From NCBI GenBank assembly GCA_021325575.1, contig JAJPGW010000008.1, positions 1 through 42,494 of the forward strand: DNA of 42,494 nt, in the 5' to 3' direction. Within the stretch, counting starts at the first letter, position 1, and every line of letters begins with the position of its first letter. This DNA comes from Gammaproteobacteria bacterium. Its GTDB lineage: Bacteria; Pseudomonadota; Gammaproteobacteria; DSM-16500. This document shows, piece after piece, positions 7,088-17,202 of this stretch. The notes beneath the pieces are model-generated. The model was not told where the DNA came from. It saw only the letters and a program-made list of their open reading frames with translations, and searched no databases. The position numbers and the translations under genes were made by a program.

Positions 7088-8281
7088 ATGAACGCAAAAC
7101 TATTAGGCAGTATTTTATTAATTGTTGGAACCTCCATTGGCGGTGGCATGCTCGCATTGCCGATCGCGACATCGCAAACCGGATTCGTTGACTCATCTTT
7201 ATTGTTATTTTGCTGTTGGTTAGTGATGACTGCGAGCGCTTTTTTAATTTTAGAAGTGAATCTCTGGTTGCCTAGCGATAGCAATATGATCTCGATGGCG
7301 AAAGCAACGCTGGGTAAAAGTGGACAGGCGGTCGCCTGGGTCACTTATTTATTGTTGTTGTATTCTCTGCTGGCCGCTTATATTGCAGGCGGTGGTGGTT
7401 TTTTAAAAAATTTATTGAGCACCTTTCATCTTTCATTGCCTCAATGGACTTCTTCGATTTTGTTTGCGAGTGTTTTAGGCGTCATTGTCATCCAGGGTGT
7501 ACGTTCGGTTGACATGGTGAATCGCACACTCATGTTTTTAAAATTAGGTGCGTTTATTTTATTAATCGCGCTGATTTTTCCGAATGTTTCCCTCATAAAA
7601 TTAAATAGCGGCCAATTTAATTATATGACGGCGAGTATTACCGTTGCGATTACTTCATTTGGATTTGCAACAATTGTGCCGAGTTTACGTCATTATTTTC
7701 AGGATGATATTAAAAAATTACATCTGGCGATTTTAATTGGCAGTCTCATTCCACTTTTTTGTTATATTTTATGGGACATTGCCATCATGGGTGTGATTCC
7801 ACGCGAAGGAAATCATGGATTAATGGCGATGTTGCATTCCAATCAATCGACCACGGATTTTGTGAATTCGTTAAGTTCGCTTTTGCGGCGACAAGCAATT
7901 ACCAATTTTGCAACGGTCTTTACTTCGATCTGTCTTGCGACCTCTTTTTTAGGAGTGGCATTGAGTTTATTTGATTTTTTGGCCGATGGCTTAAAAATTA
8001 AAAAAGAGGGTAGGTTTACTTTTTTAATTGGACTGCTGACCTTTTTGCCGCCTTTATTGGTCGTGCTTTTTTATCCAGGCGCGTTTATTGCCGCTTTAAG
8101 CTATGCGGGGATCTATTGCGTCATCTTACTTATCTTATTGCCGGCTTTAATGGCCTGGTCTGGCCGATATCGTAAGAGCCTGGCTGGGGGCTATCAGGTC
8201 ATTGGCGGCAAGCCCTTGCTCGCTGCTCTGATTCTAATATCTGTTTACATTATTGGAAAAAGTTTAGCAGGCATTATATAA
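7088..8281 (+). CDS. Aromatic amino acid permease (TyrP/Mtr, HAAAP family)
   Basis: A 397-residue inner-membrane protein with about 11 membrane helices. The start LLGSILLIVGTSIGGGMLALPIATSQTGF is the hallmark of the hydroxy/aromatic amino acid permease family (TyrP, TnaB, Mtr), where the GTSIGGGMLALP loop forms part of the substrate site. FGFATIVPSL (about 195-205) is also typical. It imports tyrosine or tryptophan by proton symport; which one cannot be told from sequence. AGAGAAAG precedes the ATG. It is preceded by a structured leader, so expression may be controlled by attenuation. Intracellular Legionellales depend on host amino acids, which fits such a transporter. Confidence 0.88.
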   Translation: MNAKLLGSILLIVGTSIGGGMLALPIATSQTGFVDSSLLLFCCWLVMTASAFLILEVNLWLPSDSNMISMAKATLGKSGQAVAWVTYLLLLYSLLAAYIAGGGGFLKNLLSTFHLSLPQWTSSILFASVLGVIVIQGVRSVDMVNRTLMFLKLGAFILLIALIFPNVSLIKLNSGQFNYMTASITVAITSFGFATIVPSLRHYFQDDIKKLHLAILIGSLIPLFCYILWDIAIMGVIPREGNHGLMAMLHSNQSTTDFVNSLSSLLRRQAITNFATVFTSICLATSFLGVALSLFDFLADGLKIKKEGRFTFLIGLLTFLPPLLVVLFYPGAFIAALSYAGIYCVILLILLPALMAWSGRYRKSLAGGYQVIGGKPLLAALILISVYIIGKSLAGII

Positions 8282-8373
8282 TAGGCATTAAAGTGCTTCC
8301 TTTTATATAAGTCATTGAATATATAGGGGAAGTCTTTTTTTATACTTATGGAAATCTGTTTATTGAGGTAACT

Positions 8374-9681
8374 ATGCAAGTCACTGTTGAGGCACCCAGC
8401 AAGATAGAACGTCGCGTTACGGTTGTTGTTCCAAGCGAAAAGTTTGATGAAGTATATGATCGCTGCCTTTCGAAACTATCGAAAACAGCCAAAGTGAACG
8501 GTTTTCGCCAGGGCAAAATCCCCTTGGACGTGATCAAACAAAAATTTGGTGACTCAGCACGCCAGCAAGCGTTGAGTGAAGTCATTCAGACTTCGTTATA
8601 TTCTGCGATCGATCAAGAAAAATTAAATGTCGTTGGCACACCCGTGGTCGAACCTAAAACGGTTTTGGCTGGCCAGCCACTCGAATTTGTTGCTACATTT
8701 GAAATTTTACCTTCAGTTGAAAATGTTCATTTCGACGTGAAAACACTCGAAAAACAAATGGCGACCATTCAAGATGAAGATATCACCAAAGTGATTGAAC
8801 ATTTGCGTCAACAACATACGAAATGGATCAAGGTCACACGTGCAGCACAAGATAAAGACCAAGTCGTCATTGATTTCCGCGGCTCGATCGACGGTGTTGT
8901 TTTCCAAGGTGGCGAAGCTCACGATTACCCAATCGTACTCGGCAGCAAAATGATGGTCCCAGGATTCGAAGAAGGCATTCTCGGCATGACTTCCGGCGAA
9001 GAAAAAGTTATTCAGGTGACTTTCCCTGAAAGTTATTTTTCAAAAGAAGTAGCAGGCAAAGTGGCTGATTTTGCGATCAAAGTCATTAATATCAAAGAAC
9101 CTAAAATTCCAGAAGTGGATGAAGCGTTTGTTAAACAATTAGGAATTAAAACCGGTTTGGTTGACGACTTAAAAGCAGAAGTGCGCCGAAACTTGGAACG
9201 CGAACTGGATCGTCTCATCAAAACCAAATTAAAGACATCCGTTTTCAATAAATTATTGGAACAAAATCCAATCGACATTCCGAAGGCGATGATTGAACGC
9301 GAAGCACACCGCATTCATGATGAATTACATCCTCATCATAAAGGCACAGAACATTCGCATACGGAAGCAGAAAATGCTATGTTTAATGATGCAGCCAAAC
9401 GCAATGTCACATTAGGCTTGTTATTAGGTGAGTTGATGAAGAAACACAACATTCAGCCTGATAAAGATCGCGTCCAAAAATTCATTGAGGCCGTTGCATC
9501 TTCGTATGAAAATCCTGCTGAAGTCAGCTCCTGGTATTCCACCAATAAACGTGCGCGTGCTGAAATCGAAATGCAGGTTCTAGAAGAACAAGTGATGGAA
9601 AAATTGCTTGAAGCAGTGCAAGTGACTGAAAAAATGCTGAGCTATAGTGAGTTAGCCGGCAACAATCAGTCAGGGATTTAA
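8374..9681 (+). CDS. tig: Trigger factor, ribosome-associated chaperone and prolyl isomerase
   Basis: A 435-residue protein of normal trigger factor length. The N-terminal ribosome-binding domain (about 1-115) contains the signature GFRQGKIP (about 44-51). An FKBP-type isomerase domain follows (about 155-245, [19 protein letters not shown] through [12 protein letters not shown]). The helical C-terminal domain (250-435) forms the substrate-cradling arms. A His-rich loop [13 protein letters not shown] (about 317-329) is a local peculiarity. GAGG lies 6 bp before the ATG. It is the first gene of tig-clpP-clpX-lon, the conserved gammaproteobacterial order, linking folding of new chains with their degradation. 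Confidence 0.97.
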   Translation: MQVTVEAPSKIERRVTVVVPSEKFDEVYDRCLSKLSKTAKVNGFRQGKIPLDVIKQKFGDSARQQALSEVIQTSLYSAIDQEKLNVVGTPVVEPKTVLAGQPLEFVATFEILPSVENVHFDVKTLEKQMATIQDEDITKVIEHLRQQHTKWIKVTRAAQDKDQVVIDFRGSIDGVVFQGGEAHDYPIVLGSKMMVPGFEEGILGMTSGEEKVIQVTFPESYFSKEVAGKVADFAIKVINIKEPKIPEVDEAFVKQLGIKTGLVDDLKAEVRRNLERELDRLIKTKLKTSVFNKLLEQNPIDIPKAMIEREAHRIHDELHPHHKGTEHSHTEAENAMFNDAAKRNVTLGLLLGELMKKHNIQPDKDRVQKFIEAVASSYENPAEVSSWYSTNKRARAEIEMQVLEEQVMEKLLEAVQVTEKMLSYSELAGNNQSGI

Positions 9682-9707
9682 GGAAGCAAACCAAAAGGAA
9701 ACGTTCA

Positions 9708-10325
9708 ATGAGAAATTCTACTTTAGTACCGATTGTTGTCGAACAAACAGCGCGGGGCGAGCGGTCTTTTGATATTTTTTCCCGTCTTTTAAAAGATCGG
9801 GTGGTGTTTTTAGTCGGGCAGATCGATGATTACGTGGCGAACTTAGTCGTCGCGCAATTATTGTTTTTAGAGTCAGAAAATCCAGACAAGGATATTTCAC
9901 TCTATATTAATTCACCCGGTGGTGTGGTGACTGCAGGTCTTGCGATTTATGACACGATGCAGTTTATCAAACCCGACGTCAGCACCATGTGTATTGGACA
10001 GGCTGCCAGTATGGGCGCTTTATTATTAGCGGGCGGTGCTGCGGGAAAACGTTATTGCTTACCCAATGCGCGAGTGATGATCCATCAACCGTTAGGCGGC
10101 ATTCAAGGCCAGGCCTCGGATATTGCGATTCACGCGGAAGAAACCTTAAAAATCCGCAAACGTCTCAATGAAATTTTGGCAAAACACACCGGCCAACCCG
10201 AAGATGTGATCGCGAAAGATACAGACCGCGATAATTTCATGAGTGCTGAAAGGGCATTGGGATATGGGTTGATCGATAAAATCCTAGAACATCGCAAGAC
10301 CAGTTTAAGTAAAAAAGAAAAGTAG
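9708..10325 (+). CDS. clpP: ATP-dependent Clp protease, proteolytic subunit ClpP
   Basis: A 205-residue serine peptidase that forms the two-ring barrel used by ClpX and ClpA. The catalytic triad is Ser101 ([11 protein letters not shown]), His126 (MIHQPLGG) and Asp175 (DTDRDNFM). The spacings of 25 and 49 residues are identical to E. coli ClpP. The oligomer handle region [14 protein letters not shown] is intact. It follows tig by 26 bp and precedes clpX by 63 bp. The N-terminus [21 protein letters not shown] includes the short propeptide. Confidence 0.98.
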   Translation: MRNSTLVPIVVEQTARGERSFDIFSRLLKDRVVFLVGQIDDYVANLVVAQLLFLESENPDKDISLYINSPGGVVTAGLAIYDTMQFIKPDVSTMCIGQAASMGALLLAGGAAGKRYCLPNARVMIHQPLGGIQGQASDIAIHAEETLKIRKRLNEILAKHTGQPEDVIAKDTDRDNFMSAERALGYGLIDKILEHRKTSLSKKEK

Positions 10326-10388
10326 CTTGAAATTTAAAAAAGTGTCACCATTTAAGTAAGAACATCGTTAATTTTTGAGGTAGGTGTA

Positions 10389-11672
10389 ATGGGTGCAAAC
10401 CAAAGTAGCGGCGGCGGCAAAGATAAAGTGCTGCATTGTTCATTCTGCGGCAAGAGCCAGCATGAAGTTCGCAAATTAATTGCGGGCCCATCGGTTTACG
10501 TCTGTGATGAATGCGTTACCCTATGCAATGAAATTATCAATGACGAAAAACAGGCAGCACCCGCAGCGACGGATGTGTTGCCTAAGCTTCCAACACCCAG
10601 TGAGATTCGTACGACACTCGATGAATATGTCGTGGGTCAATCGTACGCGAAAAAAACCTTGGCTGTAGCGGTTTATAATCATTACAAACGCTTACGCAAT
10701 AAATCAGAAAATAAAGACGATATCGAACTTAACAAAAGTAATATTTTATTAATCGGCCCGACCGGTAGCGGTAAAACGCTGCTCGCAGAAACGCTGGCCC
10801 GTTTATTAAACGTACCGTTTGTGATTGCCGATGCGACCACACTAACCGAAGCCGGTTATGTCGGTGAAGACGTCGAAAACATTATTCAAAAGTTATTACA
10901 AAAATGTAATTATGATGTTGCCAAAGCACAAACCGGTATTGTTTACATCGATGAAATCGATAAAATTTCCCGTAAATCCGAAAATCCATCGATTACGCGC
11001 GATGTTTCTGGCGAAGGCGTGCAACAAGCCTTATTAAAATTAATCGAAGGAACCATTGCTGCCGTTCCACCACAAGGTGGACGCAAACATCCACAGCAAG
11101 AATTCATTCAAGTGGATACCAAAAATATTTTATTTATCTGCGGCGGTGCATTCGATGGATTGGAAAAAGCGATTCGCTCTCGTACCGAAAAAGCCGGCAT
11201 TGGTTTCCAGGCCGAAATTCACGGCAAAGATGATTCCAAAAATATTGATCAATTATTACGAGACGTTGAGCCTTCTGATTTAATTAAATATGGTTTAATT
11301 CCAGAATTAATTGGCCGATTGCCCGTCGTCGCTGTTCTGCAGGAATTAGATAAAGATGCACTCGTCAAAATTCTAACGGAACCCAAAAATGCATTAATCA
11401 AACAATATCGTAAATTATTTGAAATGGAACATGCGGCATTAGAAGTGCGCGATCAAGCATTGCAAGTCATTGCAGAACGCTGTGTCGAGAAAAAAACCGG
11501 CGCCCGCGGATTACGTTCGATTCTCGAAAAGGTTTTGTTAGATACCATGTATGAACTTCCATCGTTACATAATGTCTCAAAAGTCATTGTTGATGAAGCA
11601 ACCATTAAAGGAGAATCAAAACCCATAATCATGTATGAAAACCAGGAACAAGCTGTAACCGATTCAGCTTGA
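10389..11672 (+). CDS. clpX: ClpX, ATPase and unfoldase of the Clp protease
   Basis: A 427-residue AAA+ protein. The N-terminal zinc-binding domain has Cys17, Cys20, Cys39 and Cys42 (CSFC...CDEC). Walker A is GPTGSGKT (123-130). Walker B is VYIDEIDK (185-192). The IGF loop that docks on ClpP is present as AGIGFQAEI. The substrate-gripping pore loop GYVGEDV and sensor 2 GARGLRSI are intact. It unfolds tagged substrates and feeds them to ClpP. GAGGTAGG precedes the ATG. Length and order are standard. Confidence 0.98.
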   Translation: MGANQSSGGGKDKVLHCSFCGKSQHEVRKLIAGPSVYVCDECVTLCNEIINDEKQAAPAATDVLPKLPTPSEIRTTLDEYVVGQSYAKKTLAVAVYNHYKRLRNKSENKDDIELNKSNILLIGPTGSGKTLLAETLARLLNVPFVIADATTLTEAGYVGEDVENIIQKLLQKCNYDVAKAQTGIVYIDEIDKISRKSENPSITRDVSGEGVQQALLKLIEGTIAAVPPQGGRKHPQQEFIQVDTKNILFICGGAFDGLEKAIRSRTEKAGIGFQAEIHGKDDSKNIDQLLRDVEPSDLIKYGLIPELIGRLPVVAVLQELDKDALVKILTEPKNALIKQYRKLFEMEHAALEVRDQALQVIAERCVEKKTGARGLRSILEKVLLDTMYELPSLHNVSKVIVDEATIKGESKPIIMYENQEQAVTDSA

Positions 11673-11709
11673 TTTTTAGTGTGGAACTCATTTAATAGGG
11701 GAATCGATT

Positions 11710-14148
11710 ATGACTACTAATCTTGTTGAAAAAAATATTCTGGGAGTTCCGGTTTTACCATTGCGTGATGTGGTTGTTTATCCTTTCATGGTCGTTCCGT
11801 TATTTGTTGGGCGCGAGCGGTCGATCAAAGCGCTCGAAGTCGCGATGGCGGCAGACAAGCAAATTCTGGTTGCCACGCAAAAAAATCCTTCCGAAGATCA
11901 ACCCAGCGAAGACAGTCTTTATCGCGTTGGTACACTTGCAACCGTCTTACAACTTTTAAAATTACCTGACGGCACGGTCAAAGTTTTGATTGAAGGCGTC
12001 AAACGCGCTCAAATCATTCGTTTTCTAACTGACAAAGATTATTTTCTGGCTGATGCGGAACTCATGGAAGATACCAATATTGGGTCCCGTGAAGTGGAAA
12101 TTTTGATTCGCTCGCTGAAATCGCAATTCGAACAATATGTTAAATTAAACCGCAAAATTCCAACTGAAATTTTGGCATCGGTACTCGCAATCGAAGATGG
12201 CTCTCGTCTTGCAGATACTATCGCTGCCCACTTATCGATTAAATTAGATGAAAAACAAAAAACGCTAGAAATTCTAGATCTGCAAAAACGATTAGAAAAA
12301 CTCGTTGCACTCATGGAATCCGAGATCGATCTTTTGCAAGTCGAAAAGAAAATCCGCGGCCGCGTCAAACGTCAAATGGAAAAAACCCAGCGCGAATATT
12401 ATTTAAATGAACAAATGAAAGCGATCCAAAAAGAATTGGGCGAACTCGAAGAAGTCCCCAACGAAATTGAAGCGCTCGCGAAAAAAATCGAAACAGTCGG
12501 CATGACCGAAGAAGCCAAAGCCAAATGCCGCACTGAATTAAACAAATTAAAAATGATGTCACCGATGGCCGCTGAAGCGACCGTTTCCAGAAATTATCTG
12601 GATTGGATGCTTTCTTTGCCATGGGCCAAAAATTCTAAACTACGTGCAAGCTTGACGGATGCTGAAAAAATTCTTGAAGAAGAACATTACGGCTTGAAAG
12701 AAGTCAAAGAACGCATTCTGGAATATCTTGCTGTGCAAAAACGTGTGAAAAAACTCAAAGGCCCTATTTTATGCTTGGTTGGACCTCCAGGGGTTGGTAA
12801 AACTTCTTTAGGTGAATCCATTGCTCATGCAACCGGTCGTGAGTTTATTCGCATGTCACTCGGTGGCATACGTGATGAAGCTGAAATTCGTGGTCATCGC
12901 CGCACTTATATTGGCGCGATGCCAGGCAAAATTATCCAGAAAATTGCAAAATCCACTGTGAATAATCCTTTTTTCCTCTTGGATGAAATTGATAAAATGG
13001 CCATGGATTTTCGCGGTGATCCGGCTTCTGCCTTATTGGAAGTGTTAGATCCCGAACAAAACCATGCGTTTAACGATCATTATCTGGAAGTGGATTACGA
13101 TCTTTCTGATGTGATGTTTGTCGCAACAGCGAATACCTTGGAAATTCCGCCAGCCTTGCGCGATCGTATGGAAATTATCCGTATTCCAGGTTACACCGAA
13201 GATGAAAAAATTAATATTGCATTGCGGCACTTGATTCCCAAACAGTTAAAACAAAGTGGTATCAAGGAATCTGAACTGGAAATTTCTAAAGATGTCGTAC
13301 AATACATGGTGCGTCATTACACGCGTGAAGCGGGCGTTCGAAATTTAGAACGTGAAATTTCAAAAATTTGCCGTAAATTTGTCAAAGAAGTGATGTTGAC
13401 AGAAAAACACAAGAAAACCACTCGTCTCCAAGTCAGTGATCTCGAACATTATTTGGGCGTCAAACGGTTCCGCTACGATGTTGCGCACGAAAAAGATCAA
13501 ATTGGTCAAGTCAAAGGTCTTGCCTGGACAGAAGTGGGCGGTGAATTATTAACAATTGAAGCCATGACTGTTCCAGGTAAAGGTAAAACCACCTCCACCG
13601 GTCAGTTGGGTGACGTCATGCAGGAATCCATCCAAGCGGCTATGACCGTGGTTCGCTCACGTGCGCCATTCCTTGGCATTCCGAAGAACTTTTTTGACAA
13701 GCATGATATTCATATCCACGTACCGGAAGGTGCAACCCCGAAAGATGGTCCATCTGCTGGTATCGGTATGTGCACAGCATTGGTATCTATGCTGACACAA
13801 ATTCCAGTCCGTGCAGATACCGCGATGACGGGCGAAATCACCTTGCGTGGCGAAGTATTGCCAGTGGGTGGCATCAAGGAAAAACTCCTTGCAGCCCATC
13901 GCGGCAATATCAAGCACATCTTGATCCCAGAAGAAAACATGAAGGACTTGAAAGAAATTCCAGACAACATCAAAAAAGATCTGGATATCAAACCAGTCCG
14001 CTGGATCGACGAAGTCTTGACGCATGCTTTACGCGGTTATCCAGAGCGTTTACCGGGCAAGCACAAGCACAAGAAAATTAAACCGGTGATTGCCGCCGCC
14101 CACAAAAAAGTCCCAAAGGACAAGGGCGAACGAGATAGGGCGCATTAA
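11710..14148 (+). CDS. lon: Lon ATP-dependent protease
   Basis: An 812-residue LonA-type protease. It has an N-terminal substrate-recognition domain (about 12-205), a coiled-coil region (205-310), an AAA+ module with Walker A GPPGVGKT (358-365) and [10 protein letters not shown] as Walker B, and the C-terminal peptidase domain with the Ser682-Lys725 dyad (PKDGPSAG and GGIKEK), spaced as in E. coli. The tail is Lys/His-rich. It degrades damaged and regulatory proteins in the cytoplasm. It follows clpX by 37 bp. A palindromic repeat sits directly behind its stop. Confidence 0.98.
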   Translation: MTTNLVEKNILGVPVLPLRDVVVYPFMVVPLFVGRERSIKALEVAMAADKQILVATQKNPSEDQPSEDSLYRVGTLATVLQLLKLPDGTVKVLIEGVKRAQIIRFLTDKDYFLADAELMEDTNIGSREVEILIRSLKSQFEQYVKLNRKIPTEILASVLAIEDGSRLADTIAAHLSIKLDEKQKTLEILDLQKRLEKLVALMESEIDLLQVEKKIRGRVKRQMEKTQREYYLNEQMKAIQKELGELEEVPNEIEALAKKIETVGMTEEAKAKCRTELNKLKMMSPMAAEATVSRNYLDWMLSLPWAKNSKLRASLTDAEKILEEEHYGLKEVKERILEYLAVQKRVKKLKGPILCLVGPPGVGKTSLGESIAHATGREFIRMSLGGIRDEAEIRGHRRTYIGAMPGKIIQKIAKSTVNNPFFLLDEIDKMAMDFRGDPASALLEVLDPEQNHAFNDHYLEVDYDLSDVMFVATANTLEIPPALRDRMEIIRIPGYTEDEKINIALRHLIPKQLKQSGIKESELEISKDVVQYMVRHYTREAGVRNLEREISKICRKFVKEVMLTEKHKKTTRLQVSDLEHYLGVKRFRYDVAHEKDQIGQVKGLAWTEVGGELLTIEAMTVPGKGKTTSTGQLGDVMQESIQAAMTVVRSRAPFLGIPKNFFDKHDIHIHVPEGATPKDGPSAGIGMCTALVSMLTQIPVRADTAMTGEITLRGEVLPVGGIKEKLLAAHRGNIKHILIPEENMKDLKEIPDNIKKDLDIKPVRWIDEVLTHALRGYPERLPGKHKHKKIKPVIAAAHKKVPKDKGERDRAH

Positions 14149-14151
14149 TCT

Positions 14152-14229
14152 GTCATTGCGAGGAGCGTTTTTTGCGACGAAGCAATCTCATAAAGATTGC
14201 TTCGCCGTCTAACGACAGCTCGCAATGAC
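14152..14229. repeat. Palindromic intergenic repeat, family A copy 1
   Basis: The ends are GTCATTGCGAG and CTCGCAATGAC, and inside them AGCAATCT and AGATTGCT pair. It resembles the REP-like GTCATTGCGAG elements common in Legionellales and related genomes. It lies between lon and hupB, and transcripts would form a long stem-loop. Other copies are at 18540-18572 (short) and 40261-40345. Confidence 0.85.
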
Positions 14230-14287
14230 GTGCCAAAATACCCTTTTTGTCAATCAAATAAATAAAAAAATCTTTCTTAAACATTGC

Positions 14288-14316
14288 TTGACATAGATTG
14301 CCCGCTGTTTTATAAA
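14288..14316 (+). promoter_or_regulatory. Strong sigma70 promoter for hupB
   Basis: TTGACA (14288-14293), exactly 17 bp, TATAAA (14311-14316). This near-consensus promoter is the best in the window and fits the high demand for HU. Transcription would begin near 14323, about 40 bp before the ATG, and may continue into the two tRNAs. Confidence 0.8.
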
Positions 14317-14361
14317 TCTCACTTCAAAAATTTTATTACGGACAGACAGAGTAGGGGACAT

Positions 14362-14649
14362 ATGAATAGAGCAGAGTTAGTTGAACTGATTGCAGAACGA
14401 GCTGAAGTGACCAAGGCTTCTGCAGAACGTGCTTTAGGTGCATTGCTAGATGCGATTGCTGACTCATTAAAAAAAGACGAACCCGTAGTGTTGGTCAATT
14501 TTGGTACTTTCGTCGTTAAAGAGCGCGCAGCCCGCAAAGGCCGCAATCCTCAAACCGGTGAAGAAATCAGTATCCGCGCCGCAAAAGTCGTCGGATTCAA
14601 AGCAGGAAAGGCATTAAAAGAAGCTGTCAAAAAAGAAGAAACCGCTTAA
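14362..14649 (+). CDS. hupB: DNA-binding protein HU (beta-type)
   Basis: A 95-residue histone-like protein. It begins [18 protein letters not shown] (helix-turn-helix dimer part), has the strand pattern [26 protein letters not shown] with the DNA-binding arm and its tip Pro in RNPQTG, and ends [15 protein letters not shown]. Length and motifs are those of HU. The start is ATG 14362, since AGGGGA lies 5 bp before it and the N-terminus matches HU; an upstream in-frame start at 14284 lies within the promoter. HU bends and compacts DNA. Position after lon is conserved in gammaproteobacteria. Confidence 0.97.
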   Translation: MNRAELVELIAERAEVTKASAERALGALLDAIADSLKKDEPVVLVNFGTFVVKERAARKGRNPQTGEEISIRAAKVVGFKAGKALKEAVKKEETA

Positions 14650-14660
14650 AACAGCAACGC

Positions 14661-14736
14661 GGGTGCTTAGCTCAGCTGGGAGAGCGTCGCCCTTACAAGG
14701 CGAGGGTCGGGGGTTCGATCCCCTCAGCACCCACCA
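14661..14736 (+). tRNA. tRNA-Val (TAC)
   Basis: The acceptor GGGTGCT pairs with AGCACCC, and the anticodon stem TCGCC/GGCGA encloses CTTACAA with anticodon TAC. CCA is encoded (14734-14736). It follows hupB by 11 bp. Confidence 0.97.
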
Positions 14737-14747
14737 TGTGTTTAGTA

Positions 14748-14824
14748 GGAGTGGTAGTTCAGTTGGTTAGAATACCGGCCTGTCACGCCGGGGGTCGCGG
14801 GTTCGAGTCCCGTCCACTCCGCCA
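14748..14824 (+). tRNA. tRNA-Asp (GTC)
   Basis: The acceptor GGAGTGG pairs with CCACTCC, and the anticodon loop CTGTCAC gives anticodon GTC. CCA is encoded (14822-14824). It lies 11 bp after tRNA-Val, so the pair is probably one transcript, and ppiD follows. Confidence 0.97.
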
Positions 14825-14857
14825 TTTAAAAAAATATTGGAATAAAGTGCATCAACT

Positions 14858-16741
14858 ATGCTGCAGAGCATTCGTGATCATACACAAGGCTGGATAGCCG
14901 GAGTCATTATCTCCATTCTCATCCTCTCGTTCGCTTTGTGGGGCATTCATAGTTATATCTCAGGCGAAGGCGGCGGTACCAATATTGTTGCCAACGTTAA
15001 TGGTGTTGAAATCACCAAAAATCAATTTGCTGCCTCTTATGAACGGCTCCGCCGGCAGATGCAAATGCAACTGCGCACACCCCAATTACCGACCGATGTT
15101 GAAGCCAACATCAAGCATGATGCATTACAATCGTTGATTGATCTGCAAGTATTAAAACAAGCTTCGTTGTCGGAAAAGTATCGAGTTTCCTCAAACCAGA
15201 TCGATAATTTTTTGACAAGCCTGCCTGAATTTCAAGTTAATGGCCAATTTTCACCGGCGCGCTTCCAGCAAATCATCGAACGGGCCTTATATAATCCGAA
15301 CGACTTTATTGATTTAATTGCAACGAGCCTTTTGATTGATCAGCCGCGTTTAGGAATTATTTTTAGCTCATTTGCGTTACCCAATGAGGTGACAACTTCA
15401 TTGGCGCTCGTTAATCAAGAACGCGATGTGGATTATGCCTTGATCCAACCGGTCAAAACGACCACTGAAATTTCGAATGATGATATCAAAGCGTATTATG
15501 ACCAGCACCAAGACGAATTTAAGACTCCAGAACTCGTGAGCGTTGAATATCTGGAACTTTCTTCAAAAGACTTAATGAAAGAAATCAATCCAACTGACGA
15601 TGCGCTCAAAGCTTATTACAACGAAAATACCAGTTCGTTTTCCACACCGGCTCAGTGGAAACTAGACAGTTTATTAGTTCCAGTGGCAGCCAATGCGACA
15701 GCCGATGAAATAAAATCCGCTGAACAAAAAGCCAATTCAGTTTATGAAAAAGCTAAATCAGGTGCTGATGTTACCGCACTTCAAAAAGAATTTTCATTAG
15801 AAAAAACCCCACAAAAACTGAATGGCTGGGTTTCTGCAATGCAAATTCCTGAAGAATTACAAAAACCCATTCAGGAATTGAAGGCAAAAGGCGATGTCAC
15901 AACCCCTATCCAAACCAGCGAAGGATTTATCATCTTCAAATTAATGGATCGCAAAGATCCCGTCGTCCAATCTTTTGCCGAAGCCAAAACAAAAGTCAAA
16001 GAAGCCGTTCAAAAACAACAAGCGGACGAAAAGTTCGCCGATGTCCGTAATCAATTATCCAATCTGACCTACGAGCATCCTGAATCATTACAGAACGCCT
16101 CTGAAACGCTAGATTTGCCCGTTAAGACCACCGGTTTATTTTCAAAAGAGAAGGGCGGAAACGATATTTCGTCCGAAACAAAAGTGCGAGAAGCGGCTTT
16201 CACCAATGATGTGTTAAATCAACAAAACAACAGTGACGTGATTCCGATTTCCGAAGATACAGCCATCGTGTTACGCATTAAAAATCACACGCCTGCTTCA
16301 TTAAAACCTTTAGAGAGCGTACGTGCAGACATTATTAATACTTTGAAATCCGCCGCAATCGAAGAGAAAACTGCAAAACTCGCCACCGAAATTAATCAAA
16401 AATTACAATCGGGCGAAAACCCAACCGATCTTGCAAAACAATATCAACTCAGCTGGAAATCCCTTGGATTCATCGGAAGACAATCGAACAAGGCCAATCC
16501 TGCCATTGTCGTCGCCGCTTTTGAAGCCCCAAGACCCGATCCTAAACCGACCTATGCCATGACCAAAACAGAAAATGGCTATGCTGTCATTGCCTTAAAA
16601 GGCGTCCGCACCGGATCCGTGACCAATGAAAATCAATACCATGTTTATGGCGAACAAATCCAGAATACTCAGGGTTTGATGGAATACGAACTCTATAAGC
16701 AAAGTCTTATCAAGCAAGCTAAGATTAGCACTGAAAATTAA
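14858..16741 (+). CDS. ppiD: PpiD, membrane-anchored periplasmic folding chaperone
   Basis: A 627-residue protein with a short cytoplasmic start, one membrane helix (about 14-33, WIAGVIISILILSFALWGIHSYI), a SurA_N-like chaperone region (about 45-190) and a parvulin-like domain (about 262-368, from PAQWKLDSLLV to GFIIFKLMDR). A helical C-terminal part follows, with a second SurA-like segment. E. coli PpiD is associated with the Sec translocon and assists newly exported proteins; its parvulin domain is inactive, and the divergent domain here may be too (inference). The length matches the family. Position after hupB is conserved. Confidence 0.93.
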   Translation: MLQSIRDHTQGWIAGVIISILILSFALWGIHSYISGEGGGTNIVANVNGVEITKNQFAASYERLRRQMQMQLRTPQLPTDVEANIKHDALQSLIDLQVLKQASLSEKYRVSSNQIDNFLTSLPEFQVNGQFSPARFQQIIERALYNPNDFIDLIATSLLIDQPRLGIIFSSFALPNEVTTSLALVNQERDVDYALIQPVKTTTEISNDDIKAYYDQHQDEFKTPELVSVEYLELSSKDLMKEINPTDDALKAYYNENTSSFSTPAQWKLDSLLVPVAANATADEIKSAEQKANSVYEKAKSGADVTALQKEFSLEKTPQKLNGWVSAMQIPEELQKPIQELKAKGDVTTPIQTSEGFIIFKLMDRKDPVVQSFAEAKTKVKEAVQKQQADEKFADVRNQLSNLTYEHPESLQNASETLDLPVKTTGLFSKEKGGNDISSETKVREAAFTNDVLNQQNNSDVIPISEDTAIVLRIKNHTPASLKPLESVRADIINTLKSAAIEEKTAKLATEINQKLQSGENPTDLAKQYQLSWKSLGFIGRQSNKANPAIVVAAFEAPRPDPKPTYAMTKTENGYAVIALKGVRTGSVTNENQYHVYGEQIQNTQGLMEYELYKQSLIKQAKISTEN

Positions 16742-16749
16742 AGTCTCTT

Positions 16750-16812
16750 GTCATCCTGAGCGCAGCGAAGGATCTTCCCAAATTAGCCGAGATCCTTCGC
16801 TTGGCTGTGATC
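16750..16812. repeat. Palindromic intergenic repeat, family B copy 1
   Basis: It starts GTCATCCTGAGCGCAGCGAA and carries the paired cores AAGGATCT and AGATCCTT. The right end (TTGGCTGTGATCCC) has decayed from the family form CTTCGCTCAGGATG. It lies between the convergent ppiD and 16832-17029 genes. Better preserved copies are at 22394-22460 and 28402-28467. Confidence 0.8.
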
Positions 16813-16831
16813 CCCAATCCAAGTGTCAAGG

Positions 16832-17029
16832 TTAAACTGTAATGGTTTCTTCGCTCACGAGCGCAACATTTGCGTTTGCCATGATAGTGCGCGAAATATC
16901 TTGACCACCATAAACAAAAGGCATGCGACTTTTGGGCATTAATGATGAAAAAAGCGGAATCGATGTGGTTGCATACAGATTAGCGCTTAACAATAAAAAA
17001 GTGCTTAGTAATAAACTTAAGATTTTCAT
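16832..17029 (-). CDS. Small secreted protein, function unknown
   Basis: A 65-residue protein with a clear signal peptide (MKILSLLLSTFLLLSANLYA, cleavage after residue 20). A mature part of only about 45 residues contains PKSRMPFVYGGQDISRTIM. GGGGAAG lies 5 bp before the ATG, and a TATAAT (minus strand, 17065-17060) sits upstream. The frame, signal peptide and ribosome site support a real gene, but I recognise no family. It is divergent from the gene at 17203. Confidence 0.65.
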   Translation of the reverse strand: MKILSLLLSTFLLLSANLYATTSIPLFSSLMPKSRMPFVYGGQDISRTIMANANVALVSEETITV

Positions 17030-17141
17030 TTTTCTTCCCCACGTTTTTTAAGTTGGGGTATTATACTAAATTTGCACACATCCTGAAAGTGATAAAAACA
17101 ATATATTAATCAATACATTATAATATTATCTTCGTCGATTA

Positions 17142-17174
17142 GTTAATATTCTCTTAAGAATAATTAGGTAAACT
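17142..17174 (+). promoter_or_regulatory. PmrA-box-like direct repeat and -10 element
   Basis: TTAATATT (17143-17150), CT, CTTAAGAAT (17153-17161), then 7 bp and TAAACT (17169-17174). The two TTAA cores are 11 bp apart. The Legionella/Coxiella PmrA box is reported as TTAATATT-N2-CTTAATATT lying over the -35 position. The first half here matches in all 8 bases and the second in 7 of 9. It precedes the 17203 gene by about 30 bp. Confidence 0.65.
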
Positions 17175-17202
17175 AACCCCTTTTAATCACTGAAATAATC
17201 TT

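Noticed and set aside
12039-14025. Several antisense open frames within lon (60-120 codons)
   Set aside because: They are shadows of a well-identified coding strand, lack ribosome sites and have composition unlike proteins.
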